A stretch of 64,000 nt of DNA from CAVTQY01 sp963736975 (GTDB taxonomy: Bacteria > Pseudomonadota > Alphaproteobacteria > Acetobacterales > Acetobacteraceae), in the NCBI GenBank assembly GCA_963736975.1, contig CAVTQY010000001.1, forward strand, positions 3,286,001 through 3,350,000, written 5' to 3'. Under the pieces are notes generated by a model. It was not told the origin of the DNA. It did no database searches and saw only the letters and a program-made list of their open reading frames with translations. The translations under genes and the position numbers were made by a program. Of the stretch, positions 41,553-50,816 are shown in pieces (within the stretch, counting starts at the first letter, position 1; each line of letters starts with the position of its first letter).

Positions 41553-41822
41553 GTCGCCCTTGCCTCCACCGAGCCCAGCCGCACCAGCCGGCTGACCGCC
41601 CTGGTCAGCGCCAGGGAGGCCGAGCAGATTGCCCGCCTGGCCGCCGCGGCAGGTCTTTCCGTCAGCGCCTATCTCCGAGACCGGGCCCTCGGCGCGTCTG
41701 CCAGCCAGGACGACGCCGCCGTTCTCAGTGAGCTCGATAAGCTGATCGACCGCATGGAATCCGACCTGGACAGTGCAGTCACCGATCTGACTGCCACCCT
41801 TGCCCGGATCGACGCCGCGTGA
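41547..41822 (+). CDS. Ribbon-helix-helix (MobC/antitoxin-like) protein
   Basis: A 91-residue protein. SRLTALVSAREAEQIARLAA forms the beta strand and first helix of an RHH fold, and AGLSVSAYLRDRALG the second helix, as in MobC-type relaxosome accessory proteins and many antitoxins. An acidic amphipathic C-terminal helix (ELDKLIDRMESDLDSAVTDL) follows. No relaxase is nearby, so a plasmid-derived orphan or a regulator is likely. The stop overlaps the next GTG start (GTGA). Confidence 0.7.
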   Translation: MSVALASTEPSRTSRLTALVSAREAEQIARLAAAAGLSVSAYLRDRALGASASQDDAAVLSELDKLIDRMESDLDSAVTDLTATLARIDAA

Positions 41823-42013
41823 CCGACTGGCTCGACCGCCTTGCCCGCCTCGCCGCGCTGAGTGAGCGCGTCGCCACCCTCACCGACGGCGTGAAGACGC
41901 TGGCGAAGCGGGTGGAGGATCACCACACGCGGCTCGTTCGCCTGGAGACTGTCGTCGAGATCGTCCGTCCCGACGGCGCCGTCCTGCGGGTCGCGTCGCC
42001 TCCGCCCCGCTGA
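41819..42013 (+). CDS. Small coiled-coil protein coupled to the RHH gene
   Basis: 64 residues from GTG 41819: MTDWLDRLARLAALSERVAT, LTDGVKTLAKRVEDHHTRLV, RLETVVEIVRPDGAVLRVAS. Regular heptads predict one long coiled coil over the first ~45 residues, ending in a short beta-like tail. It overlaps the RHH stop by 4 bp and is very likely co-translated. The size and coupling resemble a toxin-antitoxin or repressor-partner pair, but no toxin family is recognisable. Confidence 0.6.
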   Translation: MTDWLDRLARLAALSERVATLTDGVKTLAKRVEDHHTRLVRLETVVEIVRPDGAVLRVASPPPR

Positions 42014-42023
42014 ATCAGGCAGT

Positions 42024-43181
42024 TCACCGCCAGCGGCGCAGCCTCGCGGCCGCTTCCGCCATGTCGGCCTCCGGTCCGCAATAGCTGAAGCGCACGAACC
42101 GATTGCCGCGGGTCCGATCGAAATCGACCCCCGGCGTGGCGGCAATTCCGGTCTCCGCCAGCATGCGCGCGCAGAACGCGGCGCTGTCATTCGACCGCTC
42201 GCTGATGTCGGCGAACAGGTAGAACGCGCCCTCCGCCGGGCTCAGCCGGTCGAATCCAGCCCGCGGCAAGTCGCGCAATAGCAGATTGCGAGCGCGCCGA
42301 TAGCGCGCAACATTGGCGGCAAGCTCCTCATGGCAGTCGAACGCAGCCTCGGCGGCTATCCGCGAGATGTGCGGCGCGCTGATGAACAGGTTCTGCGCCA
42401 GGCATTCGATCGGGCGGATCAGGTCCTCCGGCAGCACCAGCCACCCGACCCGCCAGCCCGTCATGCTGAAATATTTGGAGAAGCTGTTGACCACCACGGC
42501 CCCCGGATACACGGCGGCGGTGGCAATGGGGCTGTCGTAGTTCAGCCCGTGATAGATCTCGTCGCTGATCAGACGTACCCCGGCGGATTCGCACCAGTCC
42601 GCGAGGGCGGCCAACTCCTCTGGGTGCAGCATCGTCCCGGCCGGATTGCAGGGGCTGGCGATGATCAGCCCATCGGGTGGTGGATCGAGCCTCTCCAGCG
42701 CGGCAACGCTCGGTTGGAACCGCGTCTCGGGGCCGGTTTCCAGGATCATCGGCTGAATGCCGAGCGCCGTCAGGATGTTTACGTAAGGCGGGTAGAACGG
42801 AGCGGCGAGGGCCACCCGGTCGCCGGGATTGAAGGCAGCGAGGAAGGCGAGCGGGAACCCGCCGGACGCGCCCACGGTGACCGCGATGCGCTCCGGGTTG
42901 ACCGCCGACCCGTACCAATGCCGGTAATGCGTGGCGATCCGCTCGCGCAGGCTGCGCCGACCGAACGCCTCGGTGTAGCCGAGGGACGCGCCGGAACGCA
43001 GCGCTGCCGTAACGGCCGCGACAGCGCCGGTCGGCGCTCCGGTGCCGGGCTGACCGATCTCCATGCGGATCACCGCTGGCGCATCGGCCGGCAGTGCCGC
43101 TTGCCGCGCATTGGCGGCGGCGATCACGTCCATCACCATAAACGGAGGCGCAGCCGCCGCGCGGCCGATCTTCAGGGTCAT
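42024..43181 (-). CDS. Class I/II pyridoxal-phosphate aminotransferase
   Basis: A 385-residue fold-type I aminotransferase. The PLP pocket includes GASGGFPLAFLAAF, SPCNPAGTMLHPEEL, DEIYHGLNYDS and the PLP lysine in NSFSKYFSMTGWRVGW. The C terminus is RRWR. Substrate specificity within the aspartate/aromatic subgroup cannot be fixed. ATG 43181 (MTLKIGRAAAAPPF) is preferred to a frame opening at 43256, which would add an arginine-rich head. It is convergent with the small RHH operon. Confidence 0.88.
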   Translation of the reverse strand: MTLKIGRAAAAPPFMVMDVIAAANARQAALPADAPAVIRMEIGQPGTGAPTGAVAAVTAALRSGASLGYTEAFGRRSLRERIATHYRHWYGSAVNPERIAVTVGASGGFPLAFLAAFNPGDRVALAAPFYPPYVNILTALGIQPMILETGPETRFQPSVAALERLDPPPDGLIIASPCNPAGTMLHPEELAALADWCESAGVRLISDEIYHGLNYDSPIATAAVYPGAVVVNSFSKYFSMTGWRVGWLVLPEDLIRPIECLAQNLFISAPHISRIAAEAAFDCHEELAANVARYRRARNLLLRDLPRAGFDRLSPAEGAFYLFADISERSNDSAAFCARMLAETGIAATPGVDFDRTRGNRFVRFSYCGPEADMAEAAARLRRWR

Positions 43182-43323
43182 GCGCCGTCTTCGGCAAAGC
43201 AGGCGCCTCGCGCAAGCCTGCCATGAGAAGCGCTGCATGGCCGAAATGTGAGGCATGGGCGGGTGGAATCGTTACGCCGGCTGGCTCACATCCAATGCAG
43301 CCATTGGCCAGGGGAGACGATCC

Positions 43324-43542
43324 ATGCCCGCACAGGATGCCAAGGACACCGCCCGGATGATGATCAAGCGTCACGGGTTGCAGGCGCAGGCGGTCGCGCT
43401 GGAGCGCGTGCAGGAGATGCGCCATCAGGGCGACGCAGAAGGGCTGGACCGCTGGCAGGCCATTTATGCCGCAATCTGCGATCTCCGCCGCAGCGCCGGC
43501 CAGAAGATCGGCCCCGAGGAGGCCTTCGACTACCGCTCGTAA
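43324..43542 (+). CDS. Small hypothetical protein, 72 aa
   Basis: MPAQDAKDTARMMIKRHGLQ, then AQAVALERVQEMRHQGDAEG and a W-x-x-I-Y-A-A-I-C-D-L segment, ending EAFDYRS. It is helical and soluble, with GGGAGA before the ATG. This helical N-terminus plus aromatic dipeptide pattern appears in many alphaproteobacterial small proteins I have seen without a function. The stop is 6 bp from the cupin stop. Confidence 0.6.
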   Translation: MPAQDAKDTARMMIKRHGLQAQAVALERVQEMRHQGDAEGLDRWQAIYAAICDLRRSAGQKIGPEEAFDYRS

Positions 43543-43548
43543 GCCATC

Positions 43549-43911
43549 TTACCTGCGGCCGTAATCGTCCTCGAGCCGCTCGATGTCGCTCTCATCGAGG
43601 TGACGGCCGTGCTGCACCTCGATGAACACCAGTTCGGCGGTGCCCGGATTTTCGATCCGGTGCACCTCGCCGAGATCGATCACCGCATTCTGCCCGGCGG
43701 CGAGGTCGAGCGTGGCAGCCCCCTTCGTCACGCGCCCCGTGCCGCCGACGATCACCCAATGCTCGGCGCGATGAGCATGGCGTTGCAACGACAGCCGCGC
43801 CCCGGGTTTCACTGTGAGCCGCTTCACCGCGTAGCCGGGGCCTAGCGCCAGGACCTCCCAACTGCCCCAAGGGCGCTGATCCTGCTGGCCCGTCTCGTAT
43901 GTTGTGCTCAT
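43549..43911 (-). CDS. Cupin, mannose-6-phosphate isomerase-like (type II)
   Basis: A 120-residue cupin close to the C-terminal domain of GMP/PMI enzymes: RPWGSWEVLALGPGYAVKRL, the metal site LSLQRHAHRAEHWVIVGGTG, and a second box AVIDLGEVHRIENPG. It lacks the N-terminal guanylyltransferase. It may isomerise a phosphosugar or simply bind one. ATG 43911 lies 80 bp from the divergent ABC substrate-binding gene. Confidence 0.85.
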   Translation of the reverse strand: MSTTYETGQQDQRPWGSWEVLALGPGYAVKRLTVKPGARLSLQRHAHRAEHWVIVGGTGRVTKGAATLDLAAGQNAVIDLGEVHRIENPGTAELVFIEVQHGRHLDESDIERLEDDYGRR

Positions 43912-43990
43912 TGTCGCTCCGCCTGCGAGCCGATTGACGGAGCAGACTGCCATCGCGTAGAGCCGAAAGAAAGTTGAAGGGGGAAGGGCG

Positions 43991-45289
43991 ATGCGGGCAT
44001 GGCTGGGAGCGCTTGGCGGCGCGGCGATCCTGGGCTGTCTTGGTGCCGCAGCCCCTGCGCACGCGAAAGACCTGACCTTCCTCTCCACCCAGCTTCGCCC
44101 CATGGAAGAGGCGCAGCGGACGCGCACGGAAATCCTGAAAGGCGCGCCGGTGCCGGTGGATTTTGTGCCGGAGGAACCGCCGCAGCTTGTGATCCATGTG
44201 CAGGCGGACATGAAATCCGGCTCGCCCTCGATCAGCCTGATTGGCGCGCTGCATGGAGAGTTGGCGCCGCTGGTGCCGCTCGGCGCATTGGCGCCGCTCG
44301 ACGGAATGGACGCGCTGCTCCGGCAGGGCGGCGTGCCGATGGGAATGGTGACGCTAGCGCATCTCGGCACCGACCATCTGCAATACGTGCCGTGGATGCA
44401 GGCCACTTACATCATGGCGGCGAGCAAGAAGGCGCTGCAGTACTTGCCGCAGGGGGCGAAACTCGACAGCCTGACCTATCAGCAGCTTGGTGAGTGGGCG
44501 ACGCGGGCGCAGCAGGCGACAGGGCAGCGTGTGCTGGGGTTCCCCGCCGGGCCGACCGGGCTGATGAACCGCTTCTTCGAAGGGTATCTGCTTCCGTCTT
44601 TCACCGGCGGCGTGGTGACGACCTTCATCTCGCCCGACGCCGAAAAGATGTGGGCGGATTTCAAATCGCTCTGGGCGCACGTCAATCCCAACTCCACCAA
44701 TTACAACTTCATGCAGGAGCCGCTGCTGTCGGGTGACGTGCTGATCGCCTGGGACCATGTCGCGCGCTTGCAGGACGCCTTCCGCAAACACCCTGACGAT
44801 TTCGTGGCGTTCCCGGCACCGGCCGGGCCGAAAGGGCGCAGCTTCATGCCGGTGGTGGTGGGACTGGCGATCCCCAAAACGGCGCCGGACGCGGCCGGTG
44901 CGCGTCAGGTGATCGAATATCTGCTGAAGCCGGCGACGCAGATCACCACGCTGCGCGTCAGTAGCTTCTATCCTGTGGTGAAGGCGCCGATCCCGGGTGA
45001 TCTCGATCCGGGCGTGAAGGCGGAGATGGCGGCGGTGCAGGCGCAGCAGAACGCGCCCGATGCGCATCCGGCGCTGCTGCCGGTGGGGCTTGGGTCGCAT
45101 AGCGGCGAGTTCGACCGCATCTTCAGCGATACGTTCCAGCGCATCGTGTTGCGTGGACAGGACATCCACCAGGTGCTGCAGGCGGAAGGCCGGCAGATGC
45201 AGCACGTGCTGGATGACGCCAAGGCACCGTGCTGGTCGCCCGACCCGGCCAGTCCCCCGGGGAACCAGGGTACGTGTCAGGTGAAATGA
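43991..45289 (+). CDS. ABC transporter extracellular solute-binding protein (sugar type)
   Basis: A 432-residue periplasmic binding protein with a signal peptide ending around APAHA (residues ~21-25), a type I-like N-lobe, GPTGLMNRFFEGYLLPSFTG in the hinge, and a C-lobe ending in QVK. It resembles family 1 solute-binding proteins for oligosaccharides or polyols. It is the first gene of the operon, with ATGA overlap to the first permease. Given the linked hydrolase, the ligand may be glucosylglycerate or mannosylglycerate. Confidence 0.9.
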   Translation: MRAWLGALGGAAILGCLGAAAPAHAKDLTFLSTQLRPMEEAQRTRTEILKGAPVPVDFVPEEPPQLVIHVQADMKSGSPSISLIGALHGELAPLVPLGALAPLDGMDALLRQGGVPMGMVTLAHLGTDHLQYVPWMQATYIMAASKKALQYLPQGAKLDSLTYQQLGEWATRAQQATGQRVLGFPAGPTGLMNRFFEGYLLPSFTGGVVTTFISPDAEKMWADFKSLWAHVNPNSTNYNFMQEPLLSGDVLIAWDHVARLQDAFRKHPDDFVAFPAPAGPKGRSFMPVVVGLAIPKTAPDAAGARQVIEYLLKPATQITTLRVSSFYPVVKAPIPGDLDPGVKAEMAAVQAQQNAPDAHPALLPVGLGSHSGEFDRIFSDTFQRIVLRGQDIHQVLQAEGRQMQHVLDDAKAPCWSPDPASPPGNQGTCQVK

Positions 45290-46134
45290 GCCGGACGGGT
45301 CTCAAACCGTATCTGCTGATTGCACCGTCCCTGCTGTTCCTACTGTTGTTGTTCTTTGTCCCGCTGGTCCAGACCGTCGCCTTGGCCTTCCAGACCAGCG
45401 CCGGGCCGGATTTCGGCAAATTCGCGCAGATGGTGCAGGACCTCGATTTCACTGCTGCCATCAAGGACACGTTCGGACTGGTGGTCGTCGTCGTGCCGTT
45501 GCAGCTCGCGGCGGCGCTTGGCATGGCGTTCATGCTCCGCAAGCTGCGCTTCGGTCGCGACCTTGTGCTGTGGATCTGGACCATCCCGCTCGGCATCTCC
45601 GATCTCGCGGCGGGACTGGTATGGCTGTCGATTCTGACGGAGAAGGGTTATCTCAACACGGTGCTGTTCCATCTGGGCGTGATTGCCCGACCGGAGAGCT
45701 GGCTCACCTACGAAACACCGACGGCGCTGTTCTTCGCCATCGTTATTGCCGAGTTCTGGCGCGCTACCGCGATCGTGTTCGTCATCCTGGTGGCCGGCGT
45801 ACAGCTCGTTCCGAAGGAATACGAGGAGGCGGCGAGCGTGTTCGGCGCCACCGCCTGGCAGCGGTTCCGGCGCGTGACCTTGCCGCTGCTGCGGCCGTCG
45901 ATCCAGACGGCGTTGATCCTGCGCACCGTGCTCGCGTTCGAGGCTTTCGCGGTGGTGCTGGCGATCGGCGGGACGAATTTTCCGGTGCTGATCAGCCAAG
46001 CCTATATCTGGGAGAATCAAAACCAGGATTACGGGGTCGCCGCCGCCTATGCGGTGCTGATCATGGTGATCACGCTGGCCGCGACGCTGGCTTATCTGAT
46101 CGCGTTGCGCCCGCGTGCCGGTGAGCCGGCATGA
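45286..46134 (+). CDS. ABC transporter permease, MalF-like
   Basis: A 282-residue inner-membrane permease with six predicted helices and the EAA loop EYEEAASVFGATAWQRFRRV preceding LPLLRPSI. The N terminus MSRTGLKPYLLIAPSLLFLL begins with a helix typical of MalF/UgpA-type carbohydrate permeases. It pairs with the MalG-like permease that follows by ATGA overlap. Confidence 0.92.
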   Translation: MSRTGLKPYLLIAPSLLFLLLLFFVPLVQTVALAFQTSAGPDFGKFAQMVQDLDFTAAIKDTFGLVVVVVPLQLAAALGMAFMLRKLRFGRDLVLWIWTIPLGISDLAAGLVWLSILTEKGYLNTVLFHLGVIARPESWLTYETPTALFFAIVIAEFWRATAIVFVILVAGVQLVPKEYEEAASVFGATAWQRFRRVTLPLLRPSIQTALILRTVLAFEAFAVVLAIGGTNFPVLISQAYIWENQNQDYGVAAAYAVLIMVITLAATLAYLIALRPRAGEPA

Positions 46135-46937
46135 AGCCGGTCAAGCGCGCTGTCTTCGTCGCCGGCGTGGTGTTGATATGCGCGTGGACGATCGTGCCGA
46201 TCTATCTCGTCGCGCTCGGCGGCCTGGGCGGCGAGCAGGTCGTGTATGCCTGGCCGAAACCGTTCTGGCCACTGGCCTGGTCGGCACGGAATTTCTCCGC
46301 CTTCCTGGCGATCCAGGGCATCTGGTCCGCGATGCTGCGCAGCGTGGAGGTGGCGGCGCTATGCATGGCCTTCTCCATCGCGCTTGGCGCTCCGGCCGGC
46401 TATGCGCTGGCGCGCTTCGCCTTCCGCGGTGCCAATGCCTATCGCATGGTGATCCTGCTGACGCGAGCTTTCCCGGTGGGCATCCTCGCGCTTCCGCTCG
46501 CGGTCAGCTATGTGCGGCTCGGCATCTACGATACGGCGCTCGGGGTCGCGCTGATCCACACCGCGCTCGCGTTGCCCTTCGCAGTGCTTGTCACTTCCAG
46601 CCTGTTTCTCGGCATTCCGCGTGAGCTCGAAGAAGCCGCTTGGGTGTTCGGCTGCTCCGGTATTGGTTCGTTCCGCCGGATCGTGCTGCCCCTCGCGTTG
46701 CCCGGCGTCGCGGCCACGGCGATTTTCGCCTTTGTTATCTCCTGGAACGAGGTGTTCGCCGCCTCGGTGCTGACGGTGCGGCACAAGACGCTGACCGCCT
46801 TCCTGTTGTCCGTGCTGTCGGAATTGCCCTTGCAGGCGCAGTTCGCCGGGGGACTGCTGCTGATCATCCCCTCGGTGGTCTTTATCTTCTTCGTCCGGCG
46901 CTACCTGTTCGCGATGTGGGGGATTACCAGCCGATGA
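46131..46937 (+). CDS. ABC transporter permease, MalG-like
   Basis: A 268-residue inner-membrane protein with six helices and the EAA loop ELEEAAWVFGCSGIGSFRRI followed by VLPLALPG. The C-terminal end YLFAMWGITSR is the usual MalG/UgpE-type tail (here ending in R rather than in the longer GAVKG form). It is coupled to the upstream permease and 10 bp before the ATPase gene. Confidence 0.92.
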   Translation: MKPVKRAVFVAGVVLICAWTIVPIYLVALGGLGGEQVVYAWPKPFWPLAWSARNFSAFLAIQGIWSAMLRSVEVAALCMAFSIALGAPAGYALARFAFRGANAYRMVILLTRAFPVGILALPLAVSYVRLGIYDTALGVALIHTALALPFAVLVTSSLFLGIPRELEEAAWVFGCSGIGSFRRIVLPLALPGVAATAIFAFVISWNEVFAASVLTVRHKTLTAFLLSVLSELPLQAQFAGGLLLIIPSVVFIFFVRRYLFAMWGITSR

Positions 46938-46947
46938 GACAGCGCTG

Positions 46948-47994
46948 ATGGCGGAAATCCGGGTCGAGCAGGTGGTGAAGAGCTTCGGCGTCGTCACCGT
47001 ACTGCACGACGTCTCGCTGACTGTGGCGGACGGCCGGTTCGTTGCCCTGCTCGGCCCGTCCGGCTGCGGCAAGACCACGCTGCTGCGCATCATAGCCGGG
47101 CTGGAGACGCAAACGAGCGGCCGCGTGCTGATCGGTGGACGCGACGTGTCGGCGCTGCCGCCGCGTGCCCGCGGACTCGCCATGGTGTTCCAGAACTATG
47201 CGGTGTTTCCGCATATGACCGTGCGCGAGAATGTCGGCTTCGGGTTGGCGATGCTGCGCGCGCCGGCCGATCGCGTCGCGCGCCAGGTGGAACGCGCGGC
47301 GACGCTCATGCATATCGAGGCGCTGCTCGAGCGCTTTCCGGCGCAACTATCCGGTGGTCAGCGCCAGCGTGTCGCCGTGGCGCGCGCGCTCGCGGTGGAA
47401 CCCGCCGTACTGCTGATGGATGAGCCGCTGTCCAACCTCGACGCGCTGCTGCGTCTGGAAATGCGCGCGGAGCTGAAAGCGGTGCTGACCGAGGCCCGAA
47501 CCACCACGATCTATGTCACGCACGACCAGACCGAGGCGATGGGTCTGGCCGACCGGATCGCGGTGATGCATCAGGGCCGGATTGTGCAGGAGGCGGCCCC
47601 TGTCGAGGTGTATCGACGGCCGCGCAGCATGTTCGTGGGCGGCTTTGTCGGCAGCCCGCCGATGAATTTCCTCCGCCTGCCGGTCCGGGACGGGGCGGTC
47701 CGGCTGGGTGCGCTCGATCTGCGCCCGCCCGCCGGCGCCGACGGCACGGTGGTGCTCGGCGTGCGTCCCGAGGACCTGACGCTCGCGTCCGAGGGGCTTG
47801 GCTTTCGGGTGCAGGTCGTCGAGCCGCTCGGACCGCATCTGCTGCTGACCGGCGACACGCAAGGCCAACCGATGCGGGTGATGGTTCCGCCCGATACGGT
47901 CGTGCGTGTGGGCGAGACGATCACCCTGCGCCCCGATGTCGCGCATCTGGCCTGGATGCACCCGGAGACCGGGGTGGCGCTGGAGGGTGCATGA
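46948..47994 (+). CDS. ABC transporter ATP-binding protein, MalK/UgpC type
   Basis: A 348-residue ATPase: Walker A GPSGCGKTT (36-44), Q-loop VFQNYAVFPHMTV, signature LSGGQRQR, Walker B LLMDEPLSNLD and H-loop TIYVTHDQTEAM, then a TOBE/OB-fold C-terminal domain as in CUT1 carbohydrate importers. It should energise the two permeases upstream. The stop overlaps the next gene by ATGA. Confidence 0.93.
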   Translation: MAEIRVEQVVKSFGVVTVLHDVSLTVADGRFVALLGPSGCGKTTLLRIIAGLETQTSGRVLIGGRDVSALPPRARGLAMVFQNYAVFPHMTVRENVGFGLAMLRAPADRVARQVERAATLMHIEALLERFPAQLSGGQRQRVAVARALAVEPAVLLMDEPLSNLDALLRLEMRAELKAVLTEARTTTIYVTHDQTEAMGLADRIAVMHQGRIVQEAAPVEVYRRPRSMFVGGFVGSPPMNFLRLPVRDGAVRLGALDLRPPAGADGTVVLGVRPEDLTLASEGLGFRVQVVEPLGPHLLLTGDTQGQPMRVMVPPDTVVRVGETITLRPDVAHLAWMHPETGVALEGA

Positions 47995-49257
47995 GCGACG
48001 ATATTCTCCGCGCCCGTGCGGTGCTGCAAGCCAATGATCGCGGCGGCTACACCGTGCCGACCGATCGTCTTTATCCCTTCCAGTGGAACTGGGATTCCGG
48101 CTTCGTCGCAATGGGATGGGCGACCTTCAATGAGGCGCGGGCGTTTCGGGAAATCGAGCGTCTGTTGGAAGGGCAATGGGAAGACGGGCTGGTGCCGCAG
48201 ATCGTCTTCCATGCGCCGTCGGAGGATTATTTCCCCGGCCCCGATGTATGGGGGATCAGCCGGACGCCGCCGACCTCCGGCATCACCCAGTCGCCGATCC
48301 TGGTGAGCGCCGTGCGACGGATATGGCAGGGGGCTCGCGATCGGGCGGCTGCCGAGGCCCGCACGGCCGTGCTCTATCCGCGGCTGCTGGCATCGCATCG
48401 CTGGTGGGAGCGGGCGCGCGATCCCGGGCGGACGGGTCTGGTAACGACGCTGCATCCCTGGGAGACGGGCATGGACAACAGCCCGGCCTGGGATACCGCG
48501 CTCGCGCGGGTGTCAACGGAAACAACCACGCCGATCCGCCGGCGCGATACGGCGCATGTAGACGCCTCGATGCGCCCACGCGGGGAGGAATATCAGCGCT
48601 TCATCCACTTGGTGGACCGGTTTCGCGATGCCGGCTGGGACGCGGCGCGAATGCTGTCGGTGTCGCCGTTTCGTGTGGCCGATATCGGCACCAACGCCAT
48701 TCTGCTGCGCGCCGAGCACGATCTGTTGGCGCTGGCGGGCCGCTTCGGAAACGCCGAGGAGACGGCAGAGATCGCTGATCGGATCATCCGAAAGGAAACC
48801 GCGATTAGCCGCCTGTGGAGTGAGTTCCCACGGTTTGTATCTGTCCTTCGACTTGATCGGCGAGGAGCCGATCGATGCGGCCACGTCGGCCGGGTTGTTG
48901 CCCTTGTTCGGCGGCGGCGCACCGCGCGCCCGCGTCGTGGCAATGGGAGAAACTCTGCGGCGATGGGCTGACGGGGTGCGGCATCTGGTCCCCTCCACTG
49001 CACCCGACGATTGGCGTTTCGAGCCGCGTCGCTATTGGCGCGGACCGGTCTGGGCTGTGGTGAACTGGATGTTGGCTGAAGGTCTGGCGCAGGAAGGCGA
49101 GCAGGCATTGGCGGCCACGCTGCGGATAGACACCGCCGGCCTGATTCGCACCAACGGCTTCAGCGAGTATTTCGATCCGCTGACCGGTGAGGGTATCGGC
49201 GGCGGGACCTTTTCCTGGACGGCGGCGATTTTCCTGGCTCTCGCCGGCGCTGATTGA
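47991..49257 (+). pseudogene. GH63-type glucosylglycerate/mannosylglycerate hydrolase, frameshifted
   Basis: The N-terminal frame (GYTVPTDRLYPFQWNWDSGF, HPWETGMDNSPAWD) and the C-terminal frame (GLYLSFDLIGEEPIDAATSA, then FSEYFDPLTGEGIGGGTFSW) together cover an (alpha/alpha)6-barrel hydrolase. G-M-D-N-S-P carries the expected catalytic acid. The frame breaks at a CCC run (48827-48829): deleting one C joins EFH to GLYLSFDL. Repaired it is about 421 residues, near the normal length for these mannosylglycerate/glucosylglycerate hydrolases. The importer directly upstream by ATGA overlap supports a role in compatible-solute use. Pseudogene versus sequencing error is open. Confidence 0.75.
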
Positions 49258-49359
49258 ACGAATAGCTATCGTCGCCATAGGGCCACTCGCGCGATCGTGG
49301 TCGTGCCTCGGCGCCGGACTCCGGCCATGCTGCGGCTCTTGCAACCCGGAAGGTCCGGC

Positions 49360-50808
49360 ATGCCGGAAGGCATCGCGCGTCCTATCCCCACGATCGAGAC
49401 CGACGTCCCGGCGCGCCTCGACCGGCTGCCCTGGGCGCGGTTCCACTGGCTGGTGATCTGCGGCCTGGGGATCGCCTGGATCCTGGACGGGCTGGAGGTC
49501 ACGCTCGTCGGCTCGCTCTCCGGCGCGATCGCGGCAAGCCCGGTCCTGAAAATGTCGGCCGAGCAGATAGGGTTCACCGCCAGCGCCTACTTGGCCGGTG
49601 CGGTCGGCGGCGCGCTGCTGTTCGGCTACCTGACCGACGTGCTCGGGCGGAAGAAGCTGTTCTCCATCACCGTGCTGATCTATCTGCTGGCGACACTGGC
49701 CACCGGCGCGTCCTGGAGCTTCTGGTCGTTCGCGCTGTTCCGCTTCCTGACCGGCGCCGGCATTGGCGGCGAATATGCCGCGGTGAATGCGGCGATCCAG
49801 GAGTTGATCCCGGCGCGCCGGCGCGGCTTCACCGATCTCGTCATCAACGGCAGCTTCTGGATCGGCGCCGCGGTAGGTGCCGGCGGGTCGCTGATCGTGC
49901 TCGACCCGCAGATCCTGCCGCCGGAAATCGGCTGGCGCGTCGCCTTCGTGATCGGAGGCATCCTGGGCGGCGTCGTGCTGTTCCTGCGCCACTGGATTCC
50001 GGAGAGCCCGCGCTGGCTGATGACGCACGGCCGGCCGCAAGAAGCCGAGCGCGTCGTGCACGGCATCGAGGACCGCGTTGCGCATGAAACCGGCATTCCG
50101 TTGCCGCCGGTACCGCCGATCCGCATTCGCCTGCGCACTGACGTGCACAGTTGGTTCCTCGCCGGAATGCGCGCGCTGTTCACGCATTATGGGCGGCGAA
50201 CCGTGCTGGGGGTGGTGCTGATGGCGACGCAGGCTTTCTGTTATAATGCTGTGTTCTTCACCTACGCGCTGATCCTCACGCATTTCTACGCCGTTGCGCC
50301 GGGCCGCGTCGGGCTGTTCATCCTGCCCTTCGCCGCCGGCAACTTCGCCGGCCCGTTGGTGCTCGGCCGGCTGTTCGACACCATCGGGCGGCGGCCGATG
50401 ATCACCGCCACCTACGCGATCTCCGGCGTGCTGATGGCGATTACCGGGTGGCTGTTCGCGCATGGCGGGCTGTCGGCGGAGGCGCAGACGGGGGCCTGGA
50501 CTGTGATCTTCTTCGTCGCCTCGGCGGCGGCCAGCTCTGCCTACCTTACAGTGGGCGAAAGCTTTCCACTGGAGGTGCGGGCAGTCGCCATCGCGCTGTT
50601 TTATGCGTTCGGCACCGCCGTCGGCGGCGTGGCGGGGCCCGCACTGTTCGGCGCGCTGATCGACACCGGCTCCCGGGTTTCCATCATGTGGGGCTATCTG
50701 CTCGGCGGTGCGCTGATGTTGATCGGCGCCGCGACTGCGGCGGTGCTCGGCGTCCGCGCCGAACGCCGCCCGCTCGAGGAGGTGGCTCCTCCGCTGTCAT
50801 CGATGTAA
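49360..50808 (+). CDS. MFS transporter (metabolite/sugar:H+ symporter type)
   Basis: A 482-residue protein with twelve helices: ICGLGIAWILDGLEVTLVGS (helix 1 with a conserved D), the cytoplasmic loop GYLTDVLGRKKLF, RFLTGAGIGGEYAAVNAAIQ (helix 4 motif), PESPRWLM, and RLFDTIGRRPM. Helix 1 D-x-L-E and G-G-E-Y-A match metabolite:H+ symporters of the ProP/ShiA/sugar class. ATG 49360 follows GGAAGG by 6 nt. Substrate not assignable. No regulator is adjacent. Confidence 0.9.
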   Translation: MPEGIARPIPTIETDVPARLDRLPWARFHWLVICGLGIAWILDGLEVTLVGSLSGAIAASPVLKMSAEQIGFTASAYLAGAVGGALLFGYLTDVLGRKKLFSITVLIYLLATLATGASWSFWSFALFRFLTGAGIGGEYAAVNAAIQELIPARRRGFTDLVINGSFWIGAAVGAGGSLIVLDPQILPPEIGWRVAFVIGGILGGVVLFLRHWIPESPRWLMTHGRPQEAERVVHGIEDRVAHETGIPLPPVPPIRIRLRTDVHSWFLAGMRALFTHYGRRTVLGVVLMATQAFCYNAVFFTYALILTHFYAVAPGRVGLFILPFAAGNFAGPLVLGRLFDTIGRRPMITATYAISGVLMAITGWLFAHGGLSAEAQTGAWTVIFFVASAAASSAYLTVGESFPLEVRAVAIALFYAFGTAVGGVAGPALFGALIDTGSRVSIMWGYLLGGALMLIGAATAAVLGVRAERRPLEEVAPPLSSM

Positions 50809-50816
50809 TCAGTGCA

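Noticed and set aside
48628..49257. C-terminal part of the hydrolase as an independent gene
   Set aside because: The upstream frame ends at the same family position and one base joins them, so they are one gene.
48805..50463. 552-codon frame opposite the hydrolase tail and MFS gene
   Set aside because: Repetitive Arg/Gln/Asp/Glu composition and antisense to a clear twelve-helix transporter.
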